64,000 bases of DNA from Vitellaria paradoxa (Eukaryota > Streptophyta > Magnoliopsida > Ericales > Sapotaceae), in contig CM034241.1 in the NCBI GenBank assembly GCA_019916065.1, forward strand, positions 21,095,541 through 21,159,540. The letters run 5' to 3'. Positions within the stretch are counted from its first letter, which is position 1, and each line of letters opens with the position of its first letter. Of this stretch, positions 32,740 through 45,730 are shown piece by piece. The position numbers were made by a program, and so were the translations under genes. The notes under the pieces were generated by a model, which was given only the letters and a program-made list of their open reading frames with translations, was not told the DNA's origin and did no database searches.

Positions 32740-34927
32740 ATCCTGTTGGATTATAATCTCTGTAAATCTAGGGAAATAAGCAAAATATTGCCTAAAGGCC
32801 GATTAAATGGCTCAAAGATTGTCCAAACATGAAAAAGGTCAGCCTCAACGGGGCCGATTACAAATAATTGTCTTGGTTAAAAAAAAACAAAAAAATCATT
32901 CTTCTTTTTCATCATTGACCGAGGGCTGTGAATTAGAAGCTTGGATATCAGGAGTATCTGGAGGAGATTTGTTGGCAATAACATCCTCAACAGATGCTGG
33001 ATCTTTGGAATAAGTGTTAGGAGCAGAACTGATAAGTTCGTGGACAAATTCTTTGAATTGCTAGTCAAGGCGAGACAAGTCCAAATCGGCCAAATGAACT
33101 TGAGTAGCCTTCTGGTTTACTCTCTTATCAAGCTATTCGGTTTCTTAGACCATGGCTTTGCAGGAATTGATCAAACTATCCCTCTTCGAAAGAACTGACA
33201 ACTTACTGTCTCGAGTTTGAAGACGATCAGCTTTCAGTTGCTTGATTTTTCGAGTCAAGTCATCTTCAGGGACTTCAAATCTTTGATGTTAGTATCAACC
33301 TCGTTTAGCTGATCTACATCGAGGATAGTTGATTAATTCTCCCATCTAATATTTTATTAAAAGAAAACTTAATAATAGTGAATAAAATTGTATTTTCAAA
33401 TGTAATTTTTGTTTTCATTTTAGAAAACATGGCAATAGGAAAAAAAAAATAGAAAACCTAAATAGGAAAATGACGGCGTTATTAAATGAGTTTTTAATAT
33501 TAAAATTTTAATTTAAATTTTTTATTTTTCTTAGGTATGATTTAACAATGGAATCATACTATTGGCTGATGGAAAGCATACCTCTTCGAAGTTTGGCCGA
33601 TTTTGCCTGTAAACAGAATTTATGGATTCAGATCCTTTGCTACTTTCTATTCTTTGCAAAAATCGACCAAAACAACATCTGCTCATTCAACTTTGGAGAC
33701 AAAAATATAATCTCTCCACCATTGATTGAAGGAAAAAAGAGATAAACAGCATGGATGAAAGCGATAAAGGCTAAAATTGGCCTTAAGATAAAAAAATTTG
33801 CTTGAGACCCATAAGACCTCTTTCTTAGTCTTGAAAATCGACCTTTTTAGAGAACTAAAACTGGCCGAGTCAATGAATGGAAAAGGAATGGCTTGGATTA
33901 GGCCAAATTGCCTAGAGATAAAATTTGCCAGATAAAAATCAGTTCCACAATGACAATTGGTCGAACTATTAACTACGAGGCCATGAGGGAGATCTCGGGT
34001 AATCAGGAAAAAAGCAAACATATTGGCCAAAGAATTATCATCAAAAGATTCTTCTCCAAAATGGAGTGATTGAAACCAAGATGGTCCATATAATCCATCT
34101 TGAAAAGGAGTAAAACTCTCAGAGGACATGACCGATAAAGTGTAAAAAATACTTGAAACAAGCTTCAAAGCTACAAGGAATGGGAGGTGCCAAAGCAAGA
34201 GTAAAACCATAAGAAAGACAATGGTCACAAAGGTGCTTAGGGAGAATCCACCAATATTTTAGAAAATAAGATTGGAGCCACATTTATAAAATCCATGTCG
34301 GCCCACTGCTACTGGAGAAATCATTTTTTTACCAAAACGCCTAGCGAGAAGAAAGTACTAGAGGAGCTAAGGCTAATCTCTTACACTTGGCCAAATGATA
34401 GGCAAGACCAAAATATTCTTTAGTAATTTTCAAGGAACCATCACAAAAAATATATTTACAGAGCCGCATGGCCAAAAAATTGATGCATTCACACTTAGTG
34501 ACTTTGCCTTCACCTTTGCATGCTTCCAATTGTTTGGAATAGACATTCAATTCTTTGGAAAAAAGGTCGAGGGATCCCTTGACAAAAGTTTCCATCAGTC
34601 TTAGTCAAAGCATCAGTGTTTTGCCCTATAGGACTTAAACTAGTTAAGTCTGATATGTCAAAAAGGGAAGGCGACATCGGGCCAAAGTTAAAGTGAAATG
34701 TATTGGTGGAAATAGACCAAAAACACAAAGAAGCAAAAATGAGATTCTTTTTAAGTTGGTATTCTTGTTTGGATAATTGGATGGCTTCAAAAATACCAGC
34801 CTCTTTCCATACATGTGACTTAGAAGATTCTATCCTATCAGCCCATTCTACCCAAGCATGATGATACAGATTGTTTTTTAGACCATGGCTAGTTCTGGAT
34901 GGTTTTATGAATTGAGCAAGGGATAGT

Positions 34928-37900
34928 TGTTAGATTTATATTTCCTTGGTGCCCTTGAATGCATGTTTTATGTAATGACATTTTATTTTAGTTTATTTTT
35001 CTGGATATAATAAAACATTTATTTATTTAAGCATACATTAATTGTCCCTTATTTATAAAGTATGTGATGTAAGTGTTGGGCATAAGATGTCAACACAGAA
35101 ATATTTAAATCACAAGTTTTATAAATTAAAGTAAATTCACAGCTATTAATGAAACGGGCAATTCATTATGATAAAGCTGTAATTTTTCTACTTCTTAATT
35201 GGGTGATTTATCTTGATCACTAAAGTGGTGACTTTGAGTAGGAAAGTTAGTATGTATATGTAATATACATATTGAAAGGACTGTTGTAAATTATGATTTA
35301 GTTAATAAATGTCATTAATCATAATTTACTTAAGTTTTAATAAACTTAATAAACTTTAATCCTGAGTTTATAATGGACTCACGTTTATGAATTAAATCTA
35401 TTTGAGTTATTACGGAGTGGGATCTTATAAATGGTCAAACCTCGATAACTTAGAGATTTAATTTCATGAATCGTGGGAAACATATACTTGTAAGATGGAA
35501 TCCATTTTGATACGCTCACCTAAGCTATTTATCTTTTTGATCATTAAATCTATGGCCACAGTTTATTCAATAAATTGTTTATTGAATGACAATATTTATT
35601 TGTAAATTATTTACAAATATGGAAATATTGAGAATGATCAAAATTTAGATAAATAGTGACTTAAGGTTAAATATGTAATTAAGGGGCTCGACATTTAGCC
35701 TAGCTTAATTATGAGCTTACAATAGAGGGTTAATTAAGTGGATATTATTAGTCTAAGACCAAAATTCATTTAATTAAAACAACAAAATTTATTTTATTAA
35801 AAGTTGTTTTAATTAAATGAATTTCAACATGGACTACTAAAGTGCAGCTCAGGGCTTTTAGTGGAATAGCCCTGGGTTAATTTAAAAGATAATGGGTTGT
35901 CCAATCTTTATCTACCCAAACCTCATCCATAATTAAGACCGGACTCAGGCCACTTTTGCTTGAGCTGCCTACATATCCCATCTCGGGAATCAGGTCACCG
36001 TAGTTCCTAGTTTATATCTTTTATTTCATGACCAAACTCATGATTAATATAATAATCCCTACATCTCATCAATAATGTAACAATCCCATTATCTCAATAT
36101 ATATATAAACCGAATGGGGAACTATGTTACACCCCCATTGGTGTAAGACTCAGGGGAACCGTGTTACACCCTCTGGTCCGTCCGCTAGGGAACCGTGTTA
36201 CACCCCTAGTCAGGCATCCACTCATCTTAAGCAGGCATCCGCTCATCTCAAGCAGGGTCTGGTTACAATTCGGAGAAAATCCCATAATATCTCACTTCAA
36301 TATTAATGCCCAACTCCCAATGATTAATCTTTAGTCATATATATCGATTGGGAATCATCTGATATTTTCAAAATCTCATTTCCTCATTTTCTCAAATCGC
36401 GAATCCAATCTATGTATATAACCCATGACTCGGCACGTCACAATATAAATGTGGCACTCTCAGCCAATCAATATCCTCAACATAGACCAGATGATACTAC
36501 CCTAACTCTAATGCACATGATATGCTCAATCATATATAATAATTCTCTTCAAGAATTCACAACATTAACAAGACATGCTATGTTAAGCCATCAATTATGT
36601 TTCATACAATTCCATCATCAACTATGTCTGATTTAATCATATATAGTAATTCTTTTCCACAATTATTAACATAAAACAAAGCATGCCTTAAAATCTCAAA
36701 ATTTACAGTTTTTCTAACATCTTTCTAATTCTGTAACATCAACTATAATCCTCCATAACTCTAGGGGCAACATTATGATCCTCTCCCAATTCTTTAGGGG
36801 TATGATCGTAATTTTTCTAAACTTTAGGGGCTACTTTATAATTATTTAAACCTCTGGGGTCATTTTATAATTATTTAAACTCTTGGGGGTCACTTTGTTA
36901 TTATTTAAAACTTTGGGGGCCATTTTTTTAATTATCCAAAATATTAAGGGTCAATTTGTGATTATCTAAAAGTTTTGGGCCCAAATGATAATATCTCTAA
37001 CTATTTTCCATTTTCTTTTTCTTTTTCTTTCCCGTTTCTTCTTATAGTGAACGCCTCCACTATCAGCATCCAATTTTTGGACTGATTTTGTACTATCAGT
37101 CTAAATTTAATCACTTTTATACAAAATAAACATATAGAAATTTATCCCAAAATCTCTATATCTCATTTATGTAATTATCATGGCTCAAAAGTATAAAAAA
37201 TCCAACGCATATGCACATATATATACATATCCACGTATATATATATATATACACATCTCACAAAATTTCACCAAATCAAGCATATAAATATACCAAAATG
37301 ATCCTTACAACGTCTAGAACACAAATATAGATCACACAAATATAGGTCTCATTTACCTCAAATCTGAAGCAAAAAAGGAGAAATTGAGAGATTTTAGTTT
37401 AGGCACCTAACCTTTCGGTGTCGATTTCTCCCACCTCGAGCGAACTTACACAAAACGGACACCGCTACAGCGTTCACGACATCGAAAACTACCCGGGTCA
37501 GTCTTCCTTCCTTCTCGGATCGCCCTCTCTCTCTACCTTTTCTCTCTCTCTCTTTCTTCTCTCTCTCCCCATCATCTCTGGAAAACCCCCACAGGCCAAA
37601 CCCAAAAAAAGAAAAGAAACCAAAAGCCAAAAAGAAAAAAAAAAAAAGAAAAGAAAGAAAGAGAAGGGAAAATAAAGGCTGAGTCCGGCCTAGTTGTCCA
37701 ACCAAATATCGATTTTGGGCCACACCTGGTTCATAGAAAAATAAAATAAATTACCCAATCTCATTTTAAATATTTTATTGGCCTAAAATAACACATAAAT
37801 GGCCAAAATTAAATATTGGGTGTTACAATATGGTTGGGAGATTTTCTCAAGATACCATATCTTCTAAATATATATTAGGATAATATATAAAGACAAAATA

Positions 37901-38175
37901 TATAAGAGAGCGGATAAGAGATAATCTCTAGAGTTAGAGATCTTATCTGATACAAACAGTGTATCTCTCTCTCTATAAATATCTTTTATATATTAATGAG
38001 CTAGGTGATCTGAAAGAGTGACCACACACATCCATCTAGAAAGATGATTTGAGAATAGTTTGGAAGGCTGAATCGTTGAAAGAATGTGCTTCCGCTGTAC
38101 ATCAAGAAAAATTTTAAAAGTGTTCATCCTTCTATTCGAGGTATTTTTCCCAACCCTATGCTATAAAAACCAACA
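34928..38175 (+). mobile_element. Solo LTR D (about 1.35 kb) with a nested solo LTR inside
   Basis: Starts TGTTAG and ends CCAACA, flanked by a perfect 5-bp duplication ATAGT (34923-34927 and 38176-38180). No internal element domain is present, so it is a solo LTR left by recombination between two LTRs. A TATA box (CTCTATAAATATC, about 37974-37982) supports plus orientation. Its own sequence is 34928-35931 plus 37828-38175, the rest being LTR F. The style is that of a copia LTR but the superfamily is not proven. Confidence 0.75.
35932..37827 (-). repeat. Nested solo LTR F (about 1.9 kb)
   Basis: On the minus strand it begins TGTAACACCCAATATTTAAT (37827 leftwards), a common start of Ty3/gypsy chromovirus-type LTRs, and ends around GAGTCCGGTCTTA at about 35934. 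Repeats of GGGAACCGTGTTACACCC occur at 36110-36205, and CT-rich and A-rich runs lie at 37500-37650. It also holds one copy of the 65-bp motif shared with LTR A (35941-36006). No clean target duplication was found, so the left end is approximate. ORFs in it (36124-36306, 37394-37723) are compositional. Confidence 0.5.
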
Positions 38176-38340
38176 ATAGTTTCATGGAGAAGAAAATTTT
38201 CGTCCCCAGTAAGAGGACAGAACGAGTAAGAATCAGTAGAGGAAGACTCTAAGAAATAAGGACCCAGAATGTAAGAACTTAAAGGAAAATATTGAGAAGT
38301 GGGAACCAGTATCTTTTTAACAGAAGGGGCTGACGTATCA

Positions 38341-39953
38341 TGACCGCTCTCTAAATTGGTAGTGGCTCACTCTTAAGTATAAGAGGTCGGTTGAGTTTAG
38401 TATAGGTGAGTCCTAGGTCATCTTCCACAGGGAGCAAGAGTGTGACTAAATTTTTGGAAAACTTGGTTTCAAAAACACTTGCAAAAATCTTGAAAAGAAA
38501 AGATGAAAATATTTTTTGGAGTTTTCAAATAGGGAATTGTAATAATGGTTTGAAAATTGCAAACAAAATTTAAACGAAAAAAAACAAAAACACGAAGATG
38601 AAAACTTTAACAACTACGTAAATTGAACTTAAACAAACCATGTGAATGGAAACACTTGGCCCTAACCTAATCCTGTAATGTCCTCGAAGGGCTGAATTCG
38701 GATATATAATTAATGCAACCTAATTCTTGCACCTGTAATATTAGGTCGGAAGATTTAACAATCGAAAACCCTTTTTCGTAAGGAGATCGCTAATCTAGGG
38801 TTTTGAAATCAAGTTCGAAATCACCGAGACATGGAATTGACCTTCGACTTACACGATTGTAATCGAAGCTCAACTTTATCACGGGTGATTCGTTTTCAAA
38901 AATTAATCTAGGATCATGATCCTTACATTTTTATTCAAAAGATGAACAAATTTTAGTTCGAACTATCCGAATTCAACTCCTTCAATTCAATCACATTCCT
39001 AGGTTAAAACAAAAAAAAACCCTAGTCTAGCATTGCGAAAGCGTAAACGAAACCTTTTGAAAAGAAAATAATATTCATTATGCACTCAAACACGAAAACG
39101 GAGTAAATCGAAATGGTTTTAATCACTTTCGAAAACAAATCAAACATAAACAAGCTAAGATGAAGTGTTACGAAGTGTTTGTGAAAGCATAAATGACAAA
39201 TATGAACAATAAGAAAGTAATCAACTTCAATTAAACTTAATAAGAATTGAACTTACAATAGAAAATCTGAGTACGAAGATGAAATGTAAACTCTGTAATC
39301 CAAAACGAAATCAAAAACCTTAACCCTAATCTAAACTTAAACTAAGAAAAAAGAAGAAGTGCGTAGGGTTTCAACCCCCGTACAGCAGAAATTTTTCCCT
39401 TGTATATTATTACATAGTTCAAGGGCATAATGGTAAAATCACACTCTAAACATCATCCTGAACATGTGCTGGAGAAGTCATCAGGGGTGCCTATGGCTGA
39501 TGTGGGGCGCCCGTGGCTTGGTTGTCAAAGGTGTTTGATGAAGTTCCCAACGAAATAGCCCTAAAACACCCTCTCGGCGGGCACCCATCTGATTAAGGGT
39601 GGGGCGCCCGTGGATTAGTGAGGGGCACCCGTGGGTAACCTCCACCAACTGCTCGATGAAATGCCTCTGAAACTTGAATTGTTCTCCAAAAAACTACTCT
39701 CAGTGGGCGCCCATCTGCTTTTGGGTGGGGCAACCGTGGCCTCTGTGGGGCGCCCATCAGTTTTAACTTCAGCCCCTTACCTCCTTCAGCTCACATTTAC
39801 CTCTTTTCTCTTCAATTTGATCACCAAACACCTGTAAACATCCACAAATATGCAAATTAGCTCACTTCATTATAACTTATAAGATTTATGAAGATAAAAC
39901 ACTTAAAACCCATTGCAAAATCATGATGAGATAACATTATATGTGCTCAATCA
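38341..39953 (-). repeat. Left (3') LTR of element E (1613 bp)
   Basis: Begins TGACCGCTCTCTAAATTGG and ends TGTGCTCAATCA on the plus strand. Near 39480-39760 it carries a GC-rich cluster with repeated GGGGCGCCCGTGG and GCGCCCATCTG words. It matches the right LTR along its length except for small indels. The purine-rich tract of the minus strand (TTAGGTTGGGGGGTG) adjoins its inner edge. Confidence 0.9.
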
Positions 39954-42260
39954 CACCCCCCAACCTAAACATTGCTAGTCCCTAGCAATGCATGCAACTA
40001 GACCATGGGCCACACAAACGTATGCTAGAACATCTTTGACTTGCAATTCTTTATTCAAACCAAAACAAATTAATTCAAATCTAAGCTACCATGATGTCCA
40101 TTTTCGTAGGAACACACGACCACACTTAGCGCGTGAGGCAAGCCCTTTAAACCCCTAGGTTCCCCTAGTGGACGAGTAAGGTCTCGTGAGGGTTTGCAGT
40201 GATACTACCCACAAACATCTATGGTATGGTCTCAAAGTGTCAAAGAGTGATTAAGGTCCACAATGACTCGAGTTTAAGCCCAACAAGTTACACAATTCAA
40301 ATCTTATGTGTCATTCCCAAGTGCTAGCATGAATGCATGTGCTATCAAATTGGAAGAGCATGTGTGCAAAACAGTGTCATTCATTCAACAAGGTTTTGAG
40401 AGCATAATCAGAACTAAGTTTCAACTTCAAAAGCTTACAAGGTAGATCACTCATAGAAAGAAAGTCACTCATTAAGGGTTCACTCATACCTATGAGCACA
40501 TAATGCAATGTTCTTCTAGGTGCACACAACCCACACGAATAAATGAGTGAATTGAATTGAAATTCCGAGTGGATAGCTCATATTAACAGTTCCAATGCCA
40601 TGCAATAGATTACACTACACAACCCACACAAGACCACTATATGCACACACAAGAGTTGCTCACTTAGAATCCACTAGGTCTTTGATCCAGTTGTAACTTG
40701 GCCATGGGTAATGGTTAAACAATGAAAGGTATGGAAATCAAAGCACATGCCTTAGGGGAAAAACAATACTCAAGTGTACACAAATTCCATTTTACCCGTT
40801 TCCTTTCCAACGCCAACAAGGATCCCAACAAAAAGCCTTATTCACACTAAATACTACCCTTGGGACAATTGCAAATATTGCAAACAATGTATAAGTCCCA
40901 AAATTACATAAGCGAAAAGGAATGACAAACTTTTTTTTTTTTTCGTTTTCTCTCTTTTTTTTTTTCTTTTTTTTTTTTTTTGAAATGATGAAGAATGAAC
41001 TATACAACGCATGAATTCTCATCCCAACATTCACCCTCTTTTGACTCTCAAAAGCTTACATTCCCATCTCGAATTCACAACTTAGACTTTTAAGGCACTT
41101 TCACAACCCAAGACATGTGAGGGTTAGGCTTAAAGTGTGTAAATGGAGTGTAGGGGATATCATATATGAGGTGAACCAAGAAGAGAAAAATTTAAATCAC
41201 ACACTTTAATTGTAAGGCTTCAAGTTGGTTCATAAGACAATTTTATATCAAGAAAGGACCAAAAAGGCTAAAAAAGCAAAGATGGCCTAGCATCATGTTT
41301 TAAGCTCGCAAACAACTCATATGCACCAAGTATATACTCATGCAAGTGTGTGATGCAACTGGGGCATTGAAAACAAAAATAGAGAACAACTGAGCTGAAA
41401 TAATGTGCAACCCCTCATGAAAAGAATAATGGCTCTAAAGCTCACCACTAAAGGGATATAAGTCTCTACCTAGTCCAAAGATGCTCAATTGACCAATGTT
41501 ACATAAAATTCACTCTTAAGCACATAAATTCTTCCATGATAGCTAGAAATGCACAAGGTCATGACACACTCAACTTAAATTACGTTTCCTATCAAAGCTT
41601 GAACAAGACTCACTTATCACTCTCTCACTCACAATTCACAATCAACCAAACCAACAAGGGCCGACATGTAGGCATAAATGTGCTAAATCATGCATTCAAG
41701 CTCAAAATCTCAAAAATTTTAAAATTTTACAATTTTTAGCACACAAGTCATCATACGAGCTCTACCCCCCCAACCTAAACTAAACATTATCCTCAATGTG
41801 AGTACCATAATATATATGTGGGTCTGTAGTGTGCAAAGTGAGCATGATGATGAGCATGAAATAATTAGCCACAAGAGGCGCAAATAAGAACATAGCACAA
41901 ATTAAACCAAGCATGCACCCATTATACAAACCCCTTAAGGCATCACCCAAAACACCCCCTAACCTAGATTCTACAGCACTCCCAACAACAACTAGTGTGT
42001 ATAATGGAGTACCAAAATTGAAAGTGTTAGATTTAAAGAAAAAGGCAGAGGAAGGGTATTACCTTAAGAGCTTCCTTATTTGAAGAAACCAAAAGAAACT
42101 ATATAAAAGAAAAGGTTAGAGAGAAATTAAAAGAAAACAAAATGAAACAAGACAAGAGAAAGGGTTAGTACAAGAGAAGAAATGAAAATAAAATAGAAGA
42201 AAATAAAGGAAGAGAATCAAACTAAAACGAACTATGAAAATAAGAAAATGAAAAATCTAA
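39954..42260 (-). other. Non-coding interior of element E
   Basis: There is no ORF of interest. The CCCCCCAACCTAAAC motif beside the left LTR recurs at about 41766, so a second polypurine-like tract lies 1.8 kb inside. Homopolymer runs are at 40930-40980. The rest is plain AT-rich sequence. Confidence 0.55.
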
Positions 42261-42264
42261 TCTA

Positions 42265-43145
42265 CTATGTACAATAAAATGAAGACAAAAATGTTATCCA
42301 ACCACTCTCTCTATCCCATGCATCCACAAATGGTTTAAGAATAAAATGTTCTTTTCGGGCCCACAAAGCATCGAAGGTGGACGCTCCTTGGATGTAAAAC
42401 ATCAAGGGATGTAAGGCCAAGTGAGATTCATGAAACCTCAGATGTGGCCATAATGTATGTAAGGACATAGATATGGTGGGTTTTATCAGTCTCTTGCTGC
42501 CCAGAAAATCAATGAACTCACCCCCAATGTCTTCTACCTCCCCCCAATGATAATCAGTCACGTTTAATCACTCACAATCCCTAAAAGTAACACTCGTGGT
42601 GGGGTTATGCCAAGAGGTGAGAGGTGTGCACCACTCTCAACTTGGGTGTATAAGTGAGTGAAAAAGGATCTACCGACTCAATGATAGCTCCTCGGGTAAT
42701 GTAACTTGCAATGCTCAAAAGGAGTCAAAAGACTCTCAATAGGGCCCGTGGTGGTCTGGGTGGGCAGGAGCATTAAACTCAGTGGTAGGAAAGGACCTGC
42801 ATGTCTCCCTAACTCTCAAAAAGTGGTAATGAAATCTCCTGAATGGGAGAGTCCACGGGGAAATGAGGAAAGACACTCATCCCAAACATCATCCCTAGTG
42901 TGGTTAGGGCAATTTTCCCACTCGGTGCCTATGGTCTCAAATTGTGCATTCATAAGGGTCACAAGGCCAATAATCTTGGGGCTCCTCAGACCGGCCCTCA
43001 GTGAGTGAAACAAGGTTGGGACATGCAAAATCGAGTTAATCAGGCGCCACGCATACGCTACTCCAAAGGATGGATCATAAGGATCAAGTGAAGTAGAAGC
43101 ATGCGAGAAAAAGGTCAGTGTGGCTTTCAAGTACATATGGTTCAA
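42265..43145 (-). pseudogene. Unidentified ORF remnants in element E
   Basis: Two open stretches (43145-42816, 109 codons; 42561-42265, 98 codons) lie downstream of the gag remnant, in different frames. They have balanced amino-acid composition, including PKIIGLVTLMNAQFETIG in the first and MSLHTLWPHLRFHESHLA in the second. I do not recognise either. They could be a lineage-specific extra ORF or captured host sequence. Codon texture looks less random than in the flanking AT-rich DNA, but that is an impression. Confidence 0.35.
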
Positions 43146-43189
43146 ATCTAGTTTTCAAGTCTTTCCCGGTTGGCCTGGTGTGTTCATAG

Positions 43190-43760
43190 AAAAATTTAAG
43201 GAATGCCATGCCTCACCCGGTGTGAGGTCAAGAAATGCCTTCCCAAGACTTTATCAAACGGCCTGGTGCAACTCATGAGGCAGAGCATTGTATAATATGG
43301 CTATGATGTCCTCTTAACTCTAATCCATGACTTGGGAAAGTGTCCAAAAGTATGTTAAATTTCTCTAGCATTTATAAAATACTTCACCCTTCTTTTGATT
43401 AAACATTTCTAATTTGAAAGCCATGGGTTAAGGTTTGATGAATAGGGATGAAATGTTTAATAAAAGCTTGACAACATTGATCCCAAGTAGTCCATTCACC
43501 AAAACTCATAGCACCATTCACCAGCTACCACTTCGTAAAGACGAAGGGAAAAAATATGAACCTAATTCTCTTGCTCATTCTAACATCATCACATAAACCA
43601 CACCACTGCCTCAAACCTATCGAGATGAAGACATGGGTCTTCCTTCTCGTAGCCTGAAAATTGGGGGTAAGTGGTGATAGGCCTCAATGTATAGTCATAT
43701 CCAAATTGGTTACTTAGAGACTCTAAGTAGGCTTGGCATCAAAGGGACCATGATTGAAAT
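43190..43760 (-). pseudogene. Degenerate gag of element E
   Basis: Pieces of an Athila-type gag are readable in several frames on the minus strand: LRPITTYPQFSGYEKEDP around 43700-43640, FGEWTTWDQCCQAFIKHF around 43520-43460, and DIIAILYNALPHELHQAV around 43315-43260. Many stops and frameshifts separate them. This is the only recognisable element protein in E, so E depends on other elements for movement. Confidence 0.7.
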
Positions 43761-44080
43761 CACCAAAATCCATGTCTATGATAAGAAAACAAAAATGAAA
43801 ACAAAATGAGAGAAAAGAAAAAACTACACTAAAATGCAACCTAAGTTTACTAACATGCAAGCTAGATTACATGAATGCAAATGACTATTATTTTTATTTT
43901 TTTTTTCAAATATCTAAAAGAAGAAAAATCCTAAAACTAGAGAAAATGAATCAAAATAAAAAATGAAATATACAAAAGAAAAGAAATAAGGAGCGATGTC
44001 ACCTGGAAGTCCAAATATAACCGCACTAGCAAGTGCTTTCATCCACAAGCTTTCCGAGTTTAGCGCACACACACCGTTGC

Positions 44081-44098
44081 TGCCCGGCAACGGCACCA
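44081..44098 (-). promoter_or_regulatory. Primer-binding site of element E, tRNA-Asp type
   Basis: The plus strand reads TGCCCGGCAACGGCACCA, two mismatches from the 3' end of tRNA-Asp. It lies 6 bases inside the right LTR and matches the site of the Athila-like element at 6386. Confidence 0.8.
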
Positions 44099-44104
44099 AA
44101 AACT

Positions 44105-45730
44105 TGACTGCTCTCTAAATTGGTAGTGGCTCACTCTCAGGTATAAGAGGTCGGTTGAGTTTAGTCTAGGTGAGTCCTAGGTCATCTTCCACAGGGAGCA
44201 AGGGTGTGACTAAATCTTTGGAAAACTTGGTTTCGAAAACACTTGCGAAAATCTTGAAAAGAAAAGATGAAAATATTTTTTGGAGTTTTCAAATAGGGAA
44301 TTGTAATGATGGTTTGAAAATTGCAAACACAATTTGAACGAAAAAAAACAAAAGCAAAAAAGATGAAAACTTTAACAAACTACGTAAATTGAACTTAAGC
44401 AAACCATGTGAATGGAAACACTTGGCCCTAACCTAATCCTGTAATGTCCTCGAAGGGCTGAATTCGAAATATAATTAACGCAACCTAATTCTTACACCTG
44501 TAATATTAGGTCAGAAGATTTAACAATCGAAAACCATTTTTCGTAAGGAGATCGCTAATCTAGGGTTTTGAAATCAAGTTCGAAATCACCGGAACATGGA
44601 ATTGACCTTCGATTTACACGATTGTAACGGAAGCTCAACTTTATCATGAGTAATTTGTTTTCAAAAATTAATCTAGGATCACGATCCTTACGTTTTTATT
44701 CGAAAGATGAACAAATTTTAGTTCGAACTATCCGAATTCAACTCCTTCAATTCGATTACTTCCTAGGTTAAAACCAAGAAAAAACCTAGCCTAGCATTAC
44801 GAAAGCGTAAACGAAACCTTTCGAAAAGAAAATAATCTTCATTATGCACTCAAACACGAAAACGGAGTAAATCGAAATGGTTTTAATCACTTTCGAAATC
44901 AAATCAAACATAAACAAGCTAAGATGAAGTGTTACGAAGTGTTTGCGAAAGCATAAATGACAAATATGAACAATAAGAAAGTAATCAACTTCAATTAAAC
45001 TTAATAAGAATTGAACTTACAATAGAAAATCTGAGTATAAAGATGAAACGTAAACTCTGTAATCCAAAACAAAATCAAAACCTTAACCCCAATCTAAACT
45101 TAAACTAAGAAAAAAGAAGAAGTGCGTAGGGTTTCGACTCCTATACAGCATAAATTTTTCCCTTTTATATTATTACATAGTTCGAGGGCATAATGGTAAA
45201 ATCACACTCTAAACATCATCTTGAACATGTGCTGGAGAAGTCATCAGGGGTGCCCATGGCTGATGTGGGGCGCCCGTGGCTTGGTTGTCAAAGGTGTTTG
45301 ATGAAGTTCCCAACGAAACAGCCCCAAAACACCCTCTCGGCGGGCGCCCATCTGATTATGGGGCGCCCGTGGATTAGTGAGAGATGCCCGTGGGTAACCT
45401 CCACCAACTGCTCGACGAAATACCTCTGAAACTTGAACTTTTCTCCAGAAACTCCTCTCAGCGGGCGCCCATCTGCTTTTGGGTGGGGTGCCCGTGGCCT
45501 CTGTGGGGCGCCCACCACTTTTGAGGGGTGCCCATCAGTTCCAACTTCAGCCTCTTGGCTCCTTCAGCTCACATTTACCTCTTTTCTCTTCAATTTGATC
45601 ACCAAACACCTGAAACATCCACAAATATGCAAATTAGCTCACTTCATTATAACTTATAAGATTTATGAAGATAAAACACTTAAAACCCATTGCAAAATCA
45701 TGGTGAGATAACATTATATGTGCTCAATCA
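44105..45730 (-). repeat. Right (5') LTR of element E (1626 bp)
   Basis: Same termini as the left LTR. It carries an extra segment of about 20 bp near 45510 (a second GGGTGCCCA unit) and scattered substitutions. The ORFs in it are shadows of the GC-rich repeat cluster. Confidence 0.9.

Larger units (their letters stand above)
38341..45730 (-). mobile_element. Element E: Athila-related, mostly non-coding LTR element (LARD-like)
   Basis: Two LTRs (38341-39953 and 44105-45730) with the same termini TGAC...CTCAATCA flank a 4.15-kb interior. The whole is flanked by a perfect 5-bp duplication TATCA (38336-38340 and 45731-45735). The primer site (44081-44098) next to the right LTR and a purine-rich minus-strand tract next to the left LTR show minus orientation. 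Only a broken gag (43190-43760) and unidentified ORF pieces (42265-43145) are present, with no pol. The LTRs look more alike than those of C, so this insertion is probably younger than C, as its position inside C requires. Confidence 0.88.

Noticed and set aside
37394..37723. ORFs over the CT/AAAG-rich block
   Set aside because: Low-complexity translation (poly-Ser/Leu or Lys/Glu) inside LTR F.
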